Both the position numbers and the translations under genes were made by a program. Source: Plantago ovata (lineage: Eukaryota > Streptophyta > Magnoliopsida > Lamiales > Plantaginaceae). Taken from it: a DNA stretch of 64,000 nucleotides. Shown here piece by piece: positions 23,816 through 34,812 of this stretch. The stretch is taken from assembly GCA_028274465.1 (NCBI GenBank), contig CM051458.1, positions 11,237,566 to 11,301,565 on the forward strand, in the 5' to 3' direction. The notes beneath the pieces were generated by a model, which searched no databases, had not been told where the DNA came from, and was given only the letters and a program-made list of their open reading frames with translations. How positions within the stretch are numbered: position 1 is the first letter of the stretch; each line of letters opens with the position of its first letter.

Positions 23816-24059
23816 CTACCTCCGTCCAAGGCAAAGTTTCCCATTTCGCTTTGTTGACTTTTTTTTTTTCGGTTACAAATTACTCTTAGATCACATAGGA
23901 GAAAGAAATTAGAAAAAATATATTAAAATAGTATAAATATTGAACTATTTTATTATAATTTTTTCAAAAAATTTCTTTGATGTGATTTAGGAGTAATTTG
24001 CAACCTAAAAATAATGGTCAACAAAATGAAATGTGAAACATTTGACCGGACAGAAGGAG
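23816..24059. mobile_element. Stowaway-type MITE (244 bp)
   Basis: TA target duplication at 23814-23815 and 24060-24061. The left end CTACCTCCGTCC and right end GGACAGAAGGAG are inverted counterparts of the Stowaway consensus CTCCCTCCGTCC. Inverted repeats extend about 45 bp (…GTTTCCCATTTCGCTTTGTT…). Confidence 0.85.
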
Positions 24060-24264
24060 TACGGAACAGAGGACCAAGAGTGTAGAGAGAGCCGGAGCGG
24101 GGACTAAAACCGTAGAGGATGGCAACTCGGAGGACCAAAAATGTTTTTTACCCTGATATGATTAGTTATCTTGGACCATAAGTATGTTGCTGCACATTAC
24201 ATATTTACATATTTATAACTATGTTTGTTGCAAAATCGAACAGAGGGGATCCCCGAACATAGCC

Positions 24265-24816
24265 TGTAACGACCCGACCAATCCGGCCGGCGTGGTTACT
24301 TCTGGATGGTCCCACACACGTCTCCACAGTATGATATTGTCCGCTTTGGGTCTGAGCCCGCACGAATTTACTTTTGGAATCACCCAAAAGTCCTCATACC
24401 ATGTGAGAGGGTGGTCTAACATATATAGCCTTTATTCCTCTCACTCTTAAGCGAGGTGGGATGCGGGGCATTACAAACTACCTCCCTTAAAGCCTCGACG
24501 TCCTCGTCGAGCGCCTTAAGTGGCGGGGGTGACAAACTGACAATAACCTTTACCAACCATCCACTCGGTGCGGGCTTTGGGTTGATCTAGGCTCTGATAC
24601 CATTTGTAATGACCCGACCAATCCGGCCAGCGTGGTTACTCCTGGACGGTCCCACACACGTCTCCACAGTATGTTATTGTCTGCTTTGGGCCTGAGCCCG
24701 CACGAATTTGCTTTTGGAATCAACCAAAAGGCCTCATACCATGTGAGAGTGGTGGTCTAACATATATACCCTTTATTCCACTCACTCTTAAGCGATGTGG
24801 GATGCGGGGCATTACA
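24265..24816 (-). mobile_element. TRIM retrotransposon with TATA-type LTRs
   Basis: Two LTRs (24265-24475, 211 bp; 24605-24816, 212 bp) begin TGTAA and end TTACA. The 129-bp internal segment, read on the minus strand, starts with PBS TGGTATCAGAGCC and ends with a polypurine tract (TTTAAGGGAGGTAGTT). There is no coding capacity, so it is a terminal-repeat retrotransposon in miniature. The LTR contains TATATATG and CTTTGGGTCTGAGC words. No matching target duplication was found (TAGCC versus AAAAC). Its internal domain is nearly the same as that of the 5S-bearing TRIM at 61048. Confidence 0.88.
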
Positions 24817-24820
24817 AAAC

Positions 24821-27630
24821 TGTAACGGTATCGATTTTTAAAAAACAAATAATTTTCTTGAAAATAAAATATTCGAAATAATTCAAATTCAACGGTCGGC
24901 AATAAATGCCATAACAATCTTTGGCGCCACAGCGCTAACAGAATCTAGTAAAAACCCAACGCTAACTTTAAAATTCAAAGGGGAATAACGACTAGTGAAG
25001 AAATGTAAAGAGTTTCATCTTCTTATTTTAAAACAAAATCCCAACGGACACCCCAGACCCTTCACTCAGTCGCTGGCATCCTACTCGCGTGCGTCCTCAG
25101 TAGTATCTGGAAGGAAGGAATTTTTTAAAACAAAGAGAGCGTGAGATAAAGGATCTCAGTGAAGTTCTATGTTAACAAACAGAAAAGTAAACAATTTTGA
25201 AAACAAAATCATTTGCAGCAAGTTAATAGCAAACATAACAGATAACAGAACAGAGAGACAGAAACAGATAGGACGAAATTCGTTGGTGCAGCCCGCCTTG
25301 TTACTCCTACTCCCAGATTGCCCTTATAGCTCCCTCCAGAGGGTTAACAACTCCAGACAGAAACAGAAACCCCCGTGTACTTTGGGGAAACAGAACCTAC
25401 GACCCTAATAGACCTCAACGACTTCTGCCTCGCGCCTAAAAGGGATTAGACTAGCTAATGACCAAATAAACCCGATAGTCCTCACTACCCAAGTCTACCT
25501 AATTACGACCTAATCGACCGGTCACACAGAAAACAGACAGAACAGATACAGAGAACAGAGCAAACAGACAACGATAACGGTTCTCGAGACATCGAGAAAT
25601 GTTCCTGCAGAAAAATTAGTCCAGAGCAGAGTAGTAACAAACAAAGATAAATGAAAAGTCATACTTAGGACTTAGTTACTTTTACACGGAAGCATACGGT
25701 AAAACAAACATATAGTAATAGATACAGATTATCACAGAGTCTTCCAGTTTTTTACAAATAGATAGGTTTTGGGGTGAACACTCACCTCAATAACTTTAGC
25801 ACCTAATCACAGAATAGAGACTTGAATGACGGAGCAACGGAGGAAGGTGAACCTAAACAGAAGCCAAAGGTTACTACCTAAAGTAGAACGGAGACAAAAA
25901 ACGATAAAGAGGACAAACAGAGAAAAGATGGTTAAAGGTAGGGGTTCGAACTCGGGACCTCTAAGTTAGTAAAGCAATTACTAACCAACTAAGCTAGAAG
26001 ACAATCAATTTCGAAAATTAAAGACAAAAAGTACTTAACGGTACGGTTTTCAGAAATCACCCTTTAACTCAACTTTCGAAATTACTAAAACGCCCTCAGA
26101 ACCCTCCGTGGTAAATTGCAAAACGATTCCAATTTTTCAACAATATCAGAACAATCCTCAAAGGAAAACTCAATTTAACTGCTTACTCCAGATCAAGTGA
26201 AATTACCACTTTACCCCTCAAAGTAAAATTACAAATGAGTCACTTTTAATTTCGGAAAACACAACCAAGTCCCAACTTTCAAAAATTAGCATAACAGTCC
26301 CCATAACAACTTAAAGCTCCTAATCTAGTCCACTATCAGTCAACATCAGTCAATAAATAATTGTAAAAAGGTCCTTTAAATTTCCAGAAATCGAAAAACA
26401 GTCCTCACATGTTCGAGTTATAACCAAGCAGTCCTCGAGTTCCCAAATAATTAAACAACAGCCCAGGTCAGTCAATACGAGGTCAAACCATCCAAACTTG
26501 ATCAACATACGTAGGTCAAGGTCAAACAGTGTACAAACAACATTTACACACGTTCCAAACTATATCCTAAGTCCCGGTTCTCAGATCGGTTTCGAGGTCA
26601 AGGGAAACAGGGGTAAAACTGTCATAAAGAAAATAATCGAAAAACGAAAACAGGAGGATTCGAATTTACCTTCGAACGAACAGGGATAAGGAGTAGGCTG
26701 CGAATCAATATGGAAACAACAGAATCAAAATCGTGATTCAATTCAAGGTTCGAATTGGAATTTGCAAAAACAGAGCCGAGCCCACTCACTGACTGGAATG
26801 AAACCGAAACGGGACAGTTCAAAGGAGACAGAACCGGAGTTGAGCGATTCGAGTGGAGCAGAACAGAATCGACGGTGAAGCTGGGAGGAACGGTACCGGA
26901 ACGAGACGGAACGACACTGAAACGAATAAAAAACAACTAACAATAAGAATTCGAAATAAAAATCTCAATTGAGATTTGAATCTAACAAACACAAAACAGG
27001 ACAGAACCGTATGGTGCTTACCGAAAGTATTCGGGATCTGAACGGAGCTTGGGATTGGCGTGGCGCGTGACGGGACATACAGGGGCCGAGCGGAACGAAC
27101 AGGCGCCGACAAGCAAGCTCACGAACAGAACAGAGCAAAACCGGAGCGGGGCTGGCCGAACTGTAACCGGGGTCGTTCGAAATGATGATGATGAATGGGT
27201 TTTATTTTTGATGATAATAATGGTGAGATGGATAAAAGAAGATGAAGATGGATTGATGATGGTGCACGAGAGTTGGGAGAGGCAGAGAGTAGTTTGCCTT
27301 TTTTCTTTCTTTTTTCTTGTGTGTTGTTGAGGGAGAAGGGAGGCAAGAAAGAGATTTGGGATTTTAGGGTTAGGTTAAAAGATATGGGCTTTGACCAGTC
27401 CAATAAAATTGGGCCAAGCCTTGAGATTTGGGTCAGAAGATTGATTCGATTTTGGGCCTCTTAATTCAGATCACTAGCTGAACCAAAATGAAACGGAGCG
27501 AATTAATCCTACGTGAACTAGCAAATGACGAACTCGAACGCGCAGGAGAGAAATTAAATAATTACCGATTAAAATAAATTACATAGGCAATTAATTAATT
27601 TAAATAATTAAATAAATACGGGGCGTTACA
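24821..27630 (-). repeat. Gypsy-type LTR, about 2.8 kb
   Basis: On the minus strand it begins TGTAACGCCCCGTATTTATT directly after a polypurine tract (TTTAAGGGGGGTGGAG) and ends CGATACCGTTACA. It contains a tRNA-like stretch (about 25945-26005) and pyrimidine-rich leader sequence (27270-27360). It is the 3' LTR of the GAG-only element to its right. No second copy is in the window. Confidence 0.75.
25945..26005 (-). other. tRNA/SINE-like segment within the Gypsy LTR
   Basis: The minus strand reads TAGCTTAGTTGGTTAGTAAT and, 25 bp on, GAGTTCGAACCCCTACC, which match pol III A and B boxes at tRNA spacing. It is not a canonical tRNA (extra length, no clear cloverleaf checked), so it is probably a SINE or tRNA relic. 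Confidence 0.45.
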
Positions 27631-27850
27631 CTCCACCCCCCTTAAAAGAAGTTTCGTCCTCGAAACTTAACTAGCGTAAAACTAACGAACGTGGAACACA
27701 GAAACGAAAGTTTTCAATTTTCAAACGCCGGATGAAATGAACAAGTTCACAAGCTAAAGGTTAATTAAAGTCGAAACTAACCTAAAGGATATGAAGCTTA
27801 CTTCTTCAGCAAGAACATTTATCCGTAAAACCTTAATAAATAATCGATAC

Positions 27851-29014
27851 TTAAACTTCAAGTGAGTCTAAGGAAAGAAGTGCAGTTTGATAAACAAACA
27901 CGACTTCGAACAAGTTTGTCCAAATGCGCGTACCTTTTGCTACATTTGCTGGTAGAGCCTCATGTCCAACCCCACTGTAAACCTTCGCCTTGGTTGTTGC
28001 GCTATCTCCTTGTTTGTTCGAAACCATGCTACCAGGCCGTCCTCCCTTAACCAGAGAGCGACGTCTCGGACATATGTTCAACTTATGATCTTTGCTGCCA
28101 CAAGCCAAACACCAACCCTTCTTCTTCCAGCAGTTGCCTTCCTCGTGAGTGGTTCCTCCATAAAAATTACACTTTATGCTAGTTGACTCTCCAGTAATAT
28201 CATCGAGTTGACGAGGTCGACTTTCCCGCTGATTGCGAGGATACTTGGACGGAGACGGACGATCCTTGCTACTCGTGTGACCAAAACTCCTTTTTCCCGA
28301 TCGATGAGATTCATAGCTCTCAAGCTCTCCTAATCCGTCCTCCACTTCAGAAACTCTTTCCACGGCCTTCGCGTAAGTTGACATCTCGATTCCAAACAGA
28401 TTGTACTTGATCTTAGGTTTCGACCCTCGTACAAAGTACCTCATCTTTTCCATTTCATCAATTTGGAAGTGTGGCACATACTTCAACAATCTCGTGAGTT
28501 TAAGATCATACTCGGGCACCGTCATCTTCCCTTGCAGCAAATTTTCGAACTCACTAATTCTTCTCTTACGGGCAATGCGAGGAACATACTTGTCCAAAAA
28601 TTCCTTCACAAAATTCTCCCATGTGCGAGGTTTTCCTTCTCTCCTCCACTGTGCATCAACGGTAACCCACCAACGATGTGCAGGTCCATCGAGCTGAAAC
28701 ACTGCAAGTTCCACCATTTGTGCATTGTTGATGTGCAAGATACTGAACAAATCCTCGATGCCCTCAATCCAAATTTCAGCTTTCCTTGAATGGGGTGATC
28801 CTTTAAACCTTTCCGGGTGAAAACGAGTGAACCTCTCAGCTGCCGACAACGTTAGAGTTTCTTGATGTGGCATAACTGGCGGCGCGATCGCACTTGCTAC
28901 TTGGCGGGAGGCATTCGGAGCTGCAATCGTCTGCTGCATCAAGACTTGTGCATTAGCATCATTGGCGGCTTGGTTGCTGCTGCTGGTAGCGCGAGTGTTG
29001 TTCCTTGGAGCCAT
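27851..29014 (-). CDS. Gypsy GAG polyprotein fragment
   Basis: A 387-residue open frame. Residues about 60-210 form a Retrotrans_gag domain (AAERFTRFHPERFKGSPHSR, AEIWIEGIEDLFSILH, the LDGPAHRWW and W..F.EFLDKY motifs). Basic linkers then lead to zinc knuckles: CLACGSKDHKLNIC fits CX2CX4HX4C, while the first, CNFYGGTTHEEGNC, has Tyr in place of the second Cys. The protein stops soon after the knuckle, where protease would begin. GAG forms the virus-like particle of LTR retrotransposons. The frame has no internal stop, unlike the Copia in this window. Confidence 0.9.
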   Translation of the reverse strand: MAPRNNTRATSSSNQAANDANAQVLMQQTIAAPNASRQVASAIAPPVMPHQETLTLSAAERFTRFHPERFKGSPHSRKAEIWIEGIEDLFSILHINNAQMVELAVFQLDGPAHRWWVTVDAQWRREGKPRTWENFVKEFLDKYVPRIARKRRISEFENLLQGKMTVPEYDLKLTRLLKYVPHFQIDEMEKMRYFVRGSKPKIKYNLFGIEMSTYAKAVERVSEVEDGLGELESYESHRSGKRSFGHTSSKDRPSPSKYPRNQRESRPRQLDDITGESTSIKCNFYGGTTHEEGNCWKKKGWCLACGSKDHKLNICPRRRSLVKGGRPGSMVSNKQGDSATTKAKVYSGVGHEALPANVAKGTRIWTNLFEVVFVYQTALLSLDSLEV

Positions 29015-29877
29015 CCTATCGCAATTAGTTTAAGGTCAATAACGTAAATTAACATTCTCGAGCGTGACTATCTTAAGGCGTAAACATGAACTAAGGCACT
29101 AACTTAAGTCAATCTAGCGTGAACAAGCAAGAGACGCGTGAGAGTAAACGAAATTACGTAGGTCAAAATCAAATTAGGGAGACATAAATAAGATAGTAGC
29201 TTATCAATAAGTAAATCCTCGAGTGTGTCTAACCTAGCATGCCAGGCAGTCATAAATTGAAAAAGAAACGACGATAAGCATATGTAAGAAATTCATTAAA
29301 GAAACATAAGAGACACATCATTAAGGAAGCAATGGCCCAAAGTGTCCTCTCACAAAGTGATCAGTCATTTGACCTCAGTTAACACGAATCACTTAAACAA
29401 TCGGCCGCCTGCCAGTGATTTATGTCGACTTTGGTTAAACAAAAGATTACAGTATGACAGAATCAAGCAGGGACATAAATGAACTTCGATAAGTAAAACA
29501 AATGCATAAATAAGTGTTTAAACCTTAAAGCATGCAACAAATGACATTATAGTAAACAAACATACTTATAAACAAATACTCATGCATTTAGAAGAAACAA
29601 TATTAACGCCTTAAAGAAAATGAACAAAGTAGCAATAGGAACCTTGTGAACTTAGTAGAAGTTAAACAGAATGAACAGCAAGACAGTTTCGGAAGACGAA
29701 AGACAGAATAATAGGACAGTTAACAGACGGACATAATGGTCCAGAGTTAATGCGGAAGACCAAACTTTGAAAGAGACAGAACAAAAACCACTCAACCTAT
29801 ATCCAGCGACTTGGACCTTCACACACACCTCAAAGGCCAAAAGATCCTATCCTAGCAAGCTTGAGTTTGAACTCAAG

Positions 29878-29889
29878 CTCTGATACCAA
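29878..29889 (-). other. PBS of the GAG-only element
   Basis: The minus strand reads TGGTATCAGAGC, initiator tRNA-Met type, two bases from the LTR-like end TGTAACGACCC at 29891. Confidence 0.8.
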
Positions 29890-29890
29890 C

Positions 29891-29950
29891 TGTAACGACC
29901 CGACCCACTAACGGGCCGAGACCCAGCCCAACGTGCCGGCAAGGTTACTC
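29891..29950 (-). repeat. 60-bp U5-like LTR fragment, inverted relative to the TRIM at its right
   Basis: TGTAACGACCCGACCCACTA followed by CGGGCCGAGACCCAGCCC and CAAGGTTACTC is the reverse complement of the last 60 bp of the LTR at 30138-30439, with small differences. It directly abuts a plus-strand PBS. Confidence 0.8.
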
Positions 29951-30439
29951 AAGTGGTATCAGAGCGGGACTATCCGGAACTGCAGGAACTAAGTGCCATC
30001 CGGGGCAAAGTGCTACACCGTATCGACAGTGGGAGCCATCTCTTGAGCCTGGAGGGGCCACCTCTAGAATCCTGCACGGATGGTTGGTCTTGGGACAACG
30101 CGCAACGAGGACGTTGCGCAGTTTAAGAGGGGGTGATTGAAACGCCCCAGATTTCATAGGCTTAAAAGGGTTGAGAACGCTACTCATACCAACAAGGTGC
30201 ATCTTTCTTTTCGGGAATCCACCTGGAAGAACTTCAGAGTTAAGCGTGCTTGCTCAGGAGCAATTCTAGGATGGGTGACCCACTGGGAAGTTCCCGGTGC
30301 GCGCACGAGTGAGGACAAAGTGCGCGGATTAGAACCCGTGTTGGTCTGTGGGGCCAACATATTACCCCGGAGAGCGCCCATGAGTAACCTTGCCGGCACG
30401 TTGGGCTGGGTCTCGGCCCTTTAGTGGGTCGGGTATACA
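29951..30439 (+). mobile_element. Cassandra-type TRIM, 5' LTR missing
   Basis: PBS TGGTATCAGAGCGG (about 29954), 187-bp internal segment ending in a polypurine tract (TTTAAGAGGGGGTGAT), then one LTR of 302 bp (30138-30439) starting TGAAACGCCCCAG and ending TATACA. The LTR contains 5S rRNA-derived sequence. The left LTR is replaced by the inverted fragment at 29891-29950. Confidence 0.8.
30165..30300 (+). other. 5S rRNA-derived sequence in a TRIM LTR
   Basis: AGTTAAGCGTGCTTG (30238-30252) and CTAGGATGGGTGACC followed by CTGGGAAGT (30266 onward) equal the internal control region (A box and C box) of plant 5S rRNA. CATACC upstream fits the 5S 5' part. This is the diagnostic feature of Cassandra elements. 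It is not a functional 5S gene. Confidence 0.88.
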
Positions 30440-30459
30440 AAGCCATTATTGTACAAATA

Positions 30460-32920
30460 TGAATACGACTCACAATTTCAATTCTGGGGGTGAGAAAGAT
30501 GCCCCTGGTCCTGGTGAACATCCCATTGAGAATGATTGTTCAATGAATTTCGAATCCAAGATTCCAAGAGTTGGTATGGAATTCGAAACAGAAGATGAGG
30601 CCCATAATTTCTACAATGTGTATGCGCGTGCTACCGGTTTTAGCATTAGAAAGGCTAGAACCCATGGAAAATCCGCTTTATAAGATAAGCTCGTCCACAA
30701 ACAAGAGCGCAATGTAAAGTACATATGACTGTCAATGCACGCTATACAGGAAAGTTTAAAGTTGAAGAGTTTGTTGCTGAGCACAATTGACATGACATGG
30801 TTGACCAGAAACAAGTTCATATGTTAGGGTCTCATAGAACGATAACCACTCAACAAGCAGAAGAGATAGATTCCATTAACAAGTCTGGAATAGCACCCAA
30901 GGTTGGATTAGCCTTCATGTCAGAGACAGTAGGTGGGCGTGACAAAGTCGGATATACTCTCCAAGACTTAAAAAATCATCTCAAGTTGAAGAGAACAATC
31001 AATATGCATGCATGAGGGAGATGTAGGAGGGTTACTCTAATACATGCCGTCAAAGCAATAAGAAGATCGGAGCTTTTTTCATGCAATTCAAGTGATGAAG
31101 ACGACTTGATAATTAACATATTTTGGTTGATGGGCATATGATAGAAGACTATGTGTACTTTGGTGATGTGGTATGCTTTGACACGACATACAGAACAAAC
31201 AAAGAAGAATGACCGTTTGCTCTATTTGTCGTTGTAACTCATCATAAACAAAGTGTTGTGTCCGATGCAACATTTTTGTATGATGAAACGGCTTGAACAT
31301 TTAAGTGGCTCTTTCAGACTTTTAAAGAAGCAATGGGTGGAAAGAACCTATAACCATTTTTACCGATCAAGATGCCGCAATGGCAAAGTCATTAGAGGAA
31401 ATGTGGCGTGAAACGTACCATCGTTTATGTATCTGGCACATATTTCAAAATGCAGCTGCGCATCTAAGTAGCACTGTTTAGACTTTTCAACAAGTTTGAA
31501 CTCCTGCATATACGGTCATGAAGATGAGAGAGACTTTATAGATGCATGGAAACAAATGTTGGATAAACATCAAGTTCAAGGAAAAGAAAAGGAATGGCTC
31601 CAGAGAATGTTTAGTAAGAAGGAGAAATGGGCGTTAGTCTAGGGAAGACAACAATTTTGCGGTGATATAACCACTACCCAGCGCAACGAGAGTATGAACA
31701 TCGTTGTGAAGAAATATGTGAATATAAAGCATAATTTAGTGCAGTTTTTCCATCATTTTGATAGGTTGGTTTAGGATCGTCGGTGTGACGAGCCGAAAGC
31801 TGATCTTATGAGCAATCACAGTACAAAAACTCTTCCTCTTCCACGTCAAATTTTGAAGCAAGCCCGTGAAGTTTATACTCATAATGTTTTCGAGTAGTTT
31901 AAAAAAGAGTACGAGAATTCTATTGAATCGAAAATAGAAAAGGTTATTGAAACAGAAACTACACATGAGTATAGGATCACTCGTCTGAATCAACATTATT
32001 ACCGAACTGTGACATATGATGCTTCGGATAATTAGGTTTCATGCAGCTGCAAAAAGTTTGAATTCTCAAGGATTCTATGCTCTCATGCTTTGACAGTTCT
32101 TTCATCAAATTATATTTACAAAAATCCTGACTTGTATATCACGAAAAGGTGAACGAAACGTGCAAAGAAAGGAATGGCTTGAACCTTTCCACAACCACTT
32201 GACCAGAGTTCGAATTCTTCTTCAGAAAATAGAAAAGAAAGAGATGATAGAAAAAGATTCGGGGAGCATTATAGGGAGTTGTGTCGAACATATAGTCAAC
32301 TGACAACACGAGCTGCATGAGATGATGAAACATTTGAGTTTTTGCGAAATATCTTGGTTATAAAGCACTTGAAGGAGTAGATGCAATGTTTGACAAAAAT
32401 AGATTAAAAAAACAACTGTCAGTCCTACACATGTGGTGAAAAACACATTAGTATCTAGAGTGACAAAGAAAACGAATGATACATCTCCACAATTGGCCAA
32501 CCAAGTTCTTGAACGTCTGCAAAATAAGGATGCCTTGTTCGGAGTAGATGAAAATAACTCTGATGAAGTGATGATACGAGGGATAAAAATGAAGCAATCA
32601 TCCAAGGTGAAATCTGGAAAACGTATAAAAGGTGTGTTGGAGCAGACCATAACAAAACAAAGGCAAAATCAGAACAAGAAATCTGCTTTGAATAAGTCTA
32701 TTCTGCCAATACATGTGAAAAATACACGCTGGTAAGTTGTTTATATCAACCCAAATTGTTATCTTATGTGTATATAGATGATATGATTTTACTCAAATAT
32801 AGTCTCTTGTATGTTGCAGGATCCTAATATTAGTAATTTCAACAGAACTACGCCTGCTCTTTCTCAAACATCGTTGTGTCGACCCTTGCTTTCACAACTT
32901 CCCCAGGTTTTATATAATAT
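30460..32920 (+). pseudogene. FAR1/FHY3-related (FRS) protein pseudogene
   Basis: Begins MNTTHNFNSGGEKDAPGPGE and soon shows the FAR1 DNA-binding start (IPRVGMEFETEDEAHNFYNV, then YARATGFSIRKA). Further frames show the MULE-type transposase core (YFGDVVCFDTTYRTN, FTDQDAAMAKSLEEMW, LCIWHIFQNA) and a SWIM-like CSCKKFEFS.I.CSHA near 32040-32090. FAR1 proteins are transposase-derived nuclear factors in light signalling. Many stops and frameshifts (for example 30680, 31013, 31209, 31294, 31480, 31896) make it a pseudogene. A GT..AG intron remains at about 32732-32819, so it is not a processed copy. It begins about 20 bp after the TRIM LTR. Confidence 0.85.
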
Positions 32921-32929
32921 GATTTGAAT

Positions 32930-33440
32930 GTTCTGACATTAATCTGGTTTCTACATGTATAGAGGTTATTATTGTAGCTTTACAGGGAAGCCTGGTGTTT
33001 CAAACAAACAACAGTTGTATCTTATGTATATACATTTTTTAATAATATAGAATAACAATCAAGCTAGCTACTCTAGTTGGAGTCTATCCCATTCGCCTTG
33101 GCTGGGCCACCCCTTATCCTTCTACCGGACATAATGACTCACATCAACTCCATTACCGTGAGCACAGTGAAATCTCTCAGCATAAAAGCAGAAGCTTGAC
33201 AAATCCACTTCAGGTGAGAAATAATATAGAATAGCATAAAGCATTTCAAGAGGATATATGTGGTGGCACATAGATAGGGAAGAAATAGGGAGGGTCAAAT
33301 GAGTACTCATTTGTAGTAAGTTTTTTTCGAAGTTCCAAATTCAGGATTACATTTTTGTGGACCCAATGAATTTATGAGTTCTGATATTGTTAGTTTTTTA
33401 ACACAATTTTTTTAATTTCATCCTAAATATATAATTGAGA
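32930..33440. other. Intergenic, nothing firmly recognised
   Basis: AT-rich. May contain the 3' flank of the FRS pseudogene. No repeats or frames of note. Confidence 0.35.
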
Positions 33441-34812
33441 GAGGTTTTAGGACTTATAACTAGTGCTATTAGAGATTGCTCAAAAGACCTCCACATCCTA
33501 AATTTGAGCTAGTACCATAATAAGGCTTTGGAAATGCTTTTTATAGGAAAGCCATCCAAGATAGAATCCCTTGGAAGGAGAATCTCTCAAAACGGGGGAT
33601 TTGTGTGGTGGAGTCAGACCTTGGTTGTAAGAATTGTGATGAGCATATAGAATCCACTTGGCACATATTAGGAGGGTGCGCCTTTGCAAAGAAAGTGTGG
33701 CGACTTGTTCATGATTGGCTAAGGGTGGATTCTTCTCCTCATCTTAGTATCCTTGAAGGGTTAGAGGATCACGTGGATAGCACGCCTAAGGGCGGAAGGG
33801 AGGTTTAGATGATTTTTTGGCTTGCTACTATTTGGAATATTTGCCTAGCAAGGAATGGTGTGTTGTTCAAAGGGGAAATGTTAACACCTTGGCAAGTGGT
33901 GAAAAAAAATATAGGTGAATTGTTGGCATTGGCTAAAGGGGAAGGAGGTGTTGAGCGCTCATGATTCGGTTGGGGCGTGGTTCATGGAACCGCGTATGTG
34001 TTTGAACATGTGATATATCGGTTTGGAAACGAGGGAGGGCCGGTGAGGGGGGGGGGGGGGAAGAAGTTGTGGAGGATACTTGTTTCTATTGACTAATGTT
34101 TCTTTACAACTTTCTTCTCTTGTGATTGTGTAGGTTTGGCGCATTATGCTTTGCCAACCGTGATGCTTGCTTGTTCCCATTGGAAGGTTTATGAAAGGCT
34201 TCTTTCCTTTGTCAACCGTGGTAAGACTTCTTCTCTTGGGCTCGTTTTCTCTCATGTTGGTGGGCCTTTAACTTTCTCGCCACTTGTTGGTTGTGTGTAC
34301 TTAAGAGGAGGGATGGGGTTAACATAAGTCGTAGTCATCCCGCATTAACAAGGATATGGACCTTGGCGTTTGATGAAGCTTCGGATGTTCCTATATTAAA
34401 GTTCATCTTTTTAAGTACACTTTCCGGCATAGGGTGTAGGAGCGTGACCGCATGAGATATACGGGTCCGTTTGACGTGTTCGATCTTTCTTGGTTTTCAA
34501 AGGTTGATGGAGGTGTTGGTCTTCCTTGGTTGTCAAAGATTGTTGGAGGTGTTTCTCCTTGTCATGTCATTTTCGAGGCCCTTGGTTGGCGTTTGGTAGT
34601 GATCTTGGAAGCAAGCTCCTCACTAGATGGTGTTTCATTTTGGCCCAAACTTAGGTGTTTGTTTGGCTAGGTGATTGCCTTCTAGGCTTGTTGTCCTTTC
34701 CTTGTTTCGGTTTAGGTGTTATGGTTGTAAGCCACTCTGTGCATGTAATTTACCCGAGTATTTTTTATGCTTCGTAATTAATATATTTTAGCCGTTTAAA
34801 AAAAAATTTAAA
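33440..34812 (+). mobile_element. 5'-truncated L1-type LINE
   Basis: The end of a reverse-transcriptase polyprotein is readable (zf-RVT region: FYRKAIQDRIPWKENLSKRG, CKNCDEHIESTWHILGGCAF, then FWLATIWNICLARNGVLFKG). It is followed by about 800 bp of 3' UTR and a tail TTAATATATTTTAGCCGTTT plus A run at 34797-34806. Upstream RT and endonuclease parts are absent. A run of 14 G lies at about 34048-34061. Confidence 0.8.
33540..33962 (+). pseudogene. LINE ORF2 C-terminal zinc-binding segment
   Basis: The reverse-transcriptase zinc-binding (zf-RVT) pattern C-x2-C-x7-H-x4-C is visible in LGCKNCDEHIESTWHILGGC (about 33617-33676), followed by the usual KVWRLVHDWL. One stop at 33808 separates it from MIFWLATIWNICLARNG. 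Confidence 0.75.

Larger units (their letters stand above)
23020..24153. mobile_element. MULE-like non-autonomous element
   Basis: Inverted ends of about 45 bp: left GGTAATTGCATTTTTAGTCC TCTAAATCGCCATCC, right the complement of GGTAAAAAACATTTTTGGTCC TCCGAGTTGCCATCC. Flanking 9-mers TGATATATT (23011-23019) and TGATATGAT (24154-24162) match at 7 of 9. Termini and duplication size fit Mutator-like elements. It carries the foldback array at 23360-23650 and a Stowaway MITE at 23816-24059. Confidence 0.6.
27631..29890 (-). mobile_element. Gypsy GAG-only internal region (pol missing)
   Basis: Minus-strand order: PBS (TGGTATCAGAGC, 29878-29889), about 860 bp leader, gag ORF, then within about 220 bp the polypurine tract and LTR. 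No protease, RT, RNase H or integrase is present, so this is a GAG-only (TR-GAG or deletion) derivative. The 5' LTR expected beyond 29890 is not the 24821-27630 LTR but a short fragment related to the neighbouring TRIM. Confidence 0.75.

Noticed and set aside
25945..26005. A tRNA gene
   Set aside because: A and B box words are present, but the segment does not give a convincing cloverleaf by eye and lies inside an LTR.
26622..27403. Overlapping open frames within the Gypsy LTR
   Set aside because: They lie on both strands inside a long LTR, are S/F/R-rich, and have no family signature.
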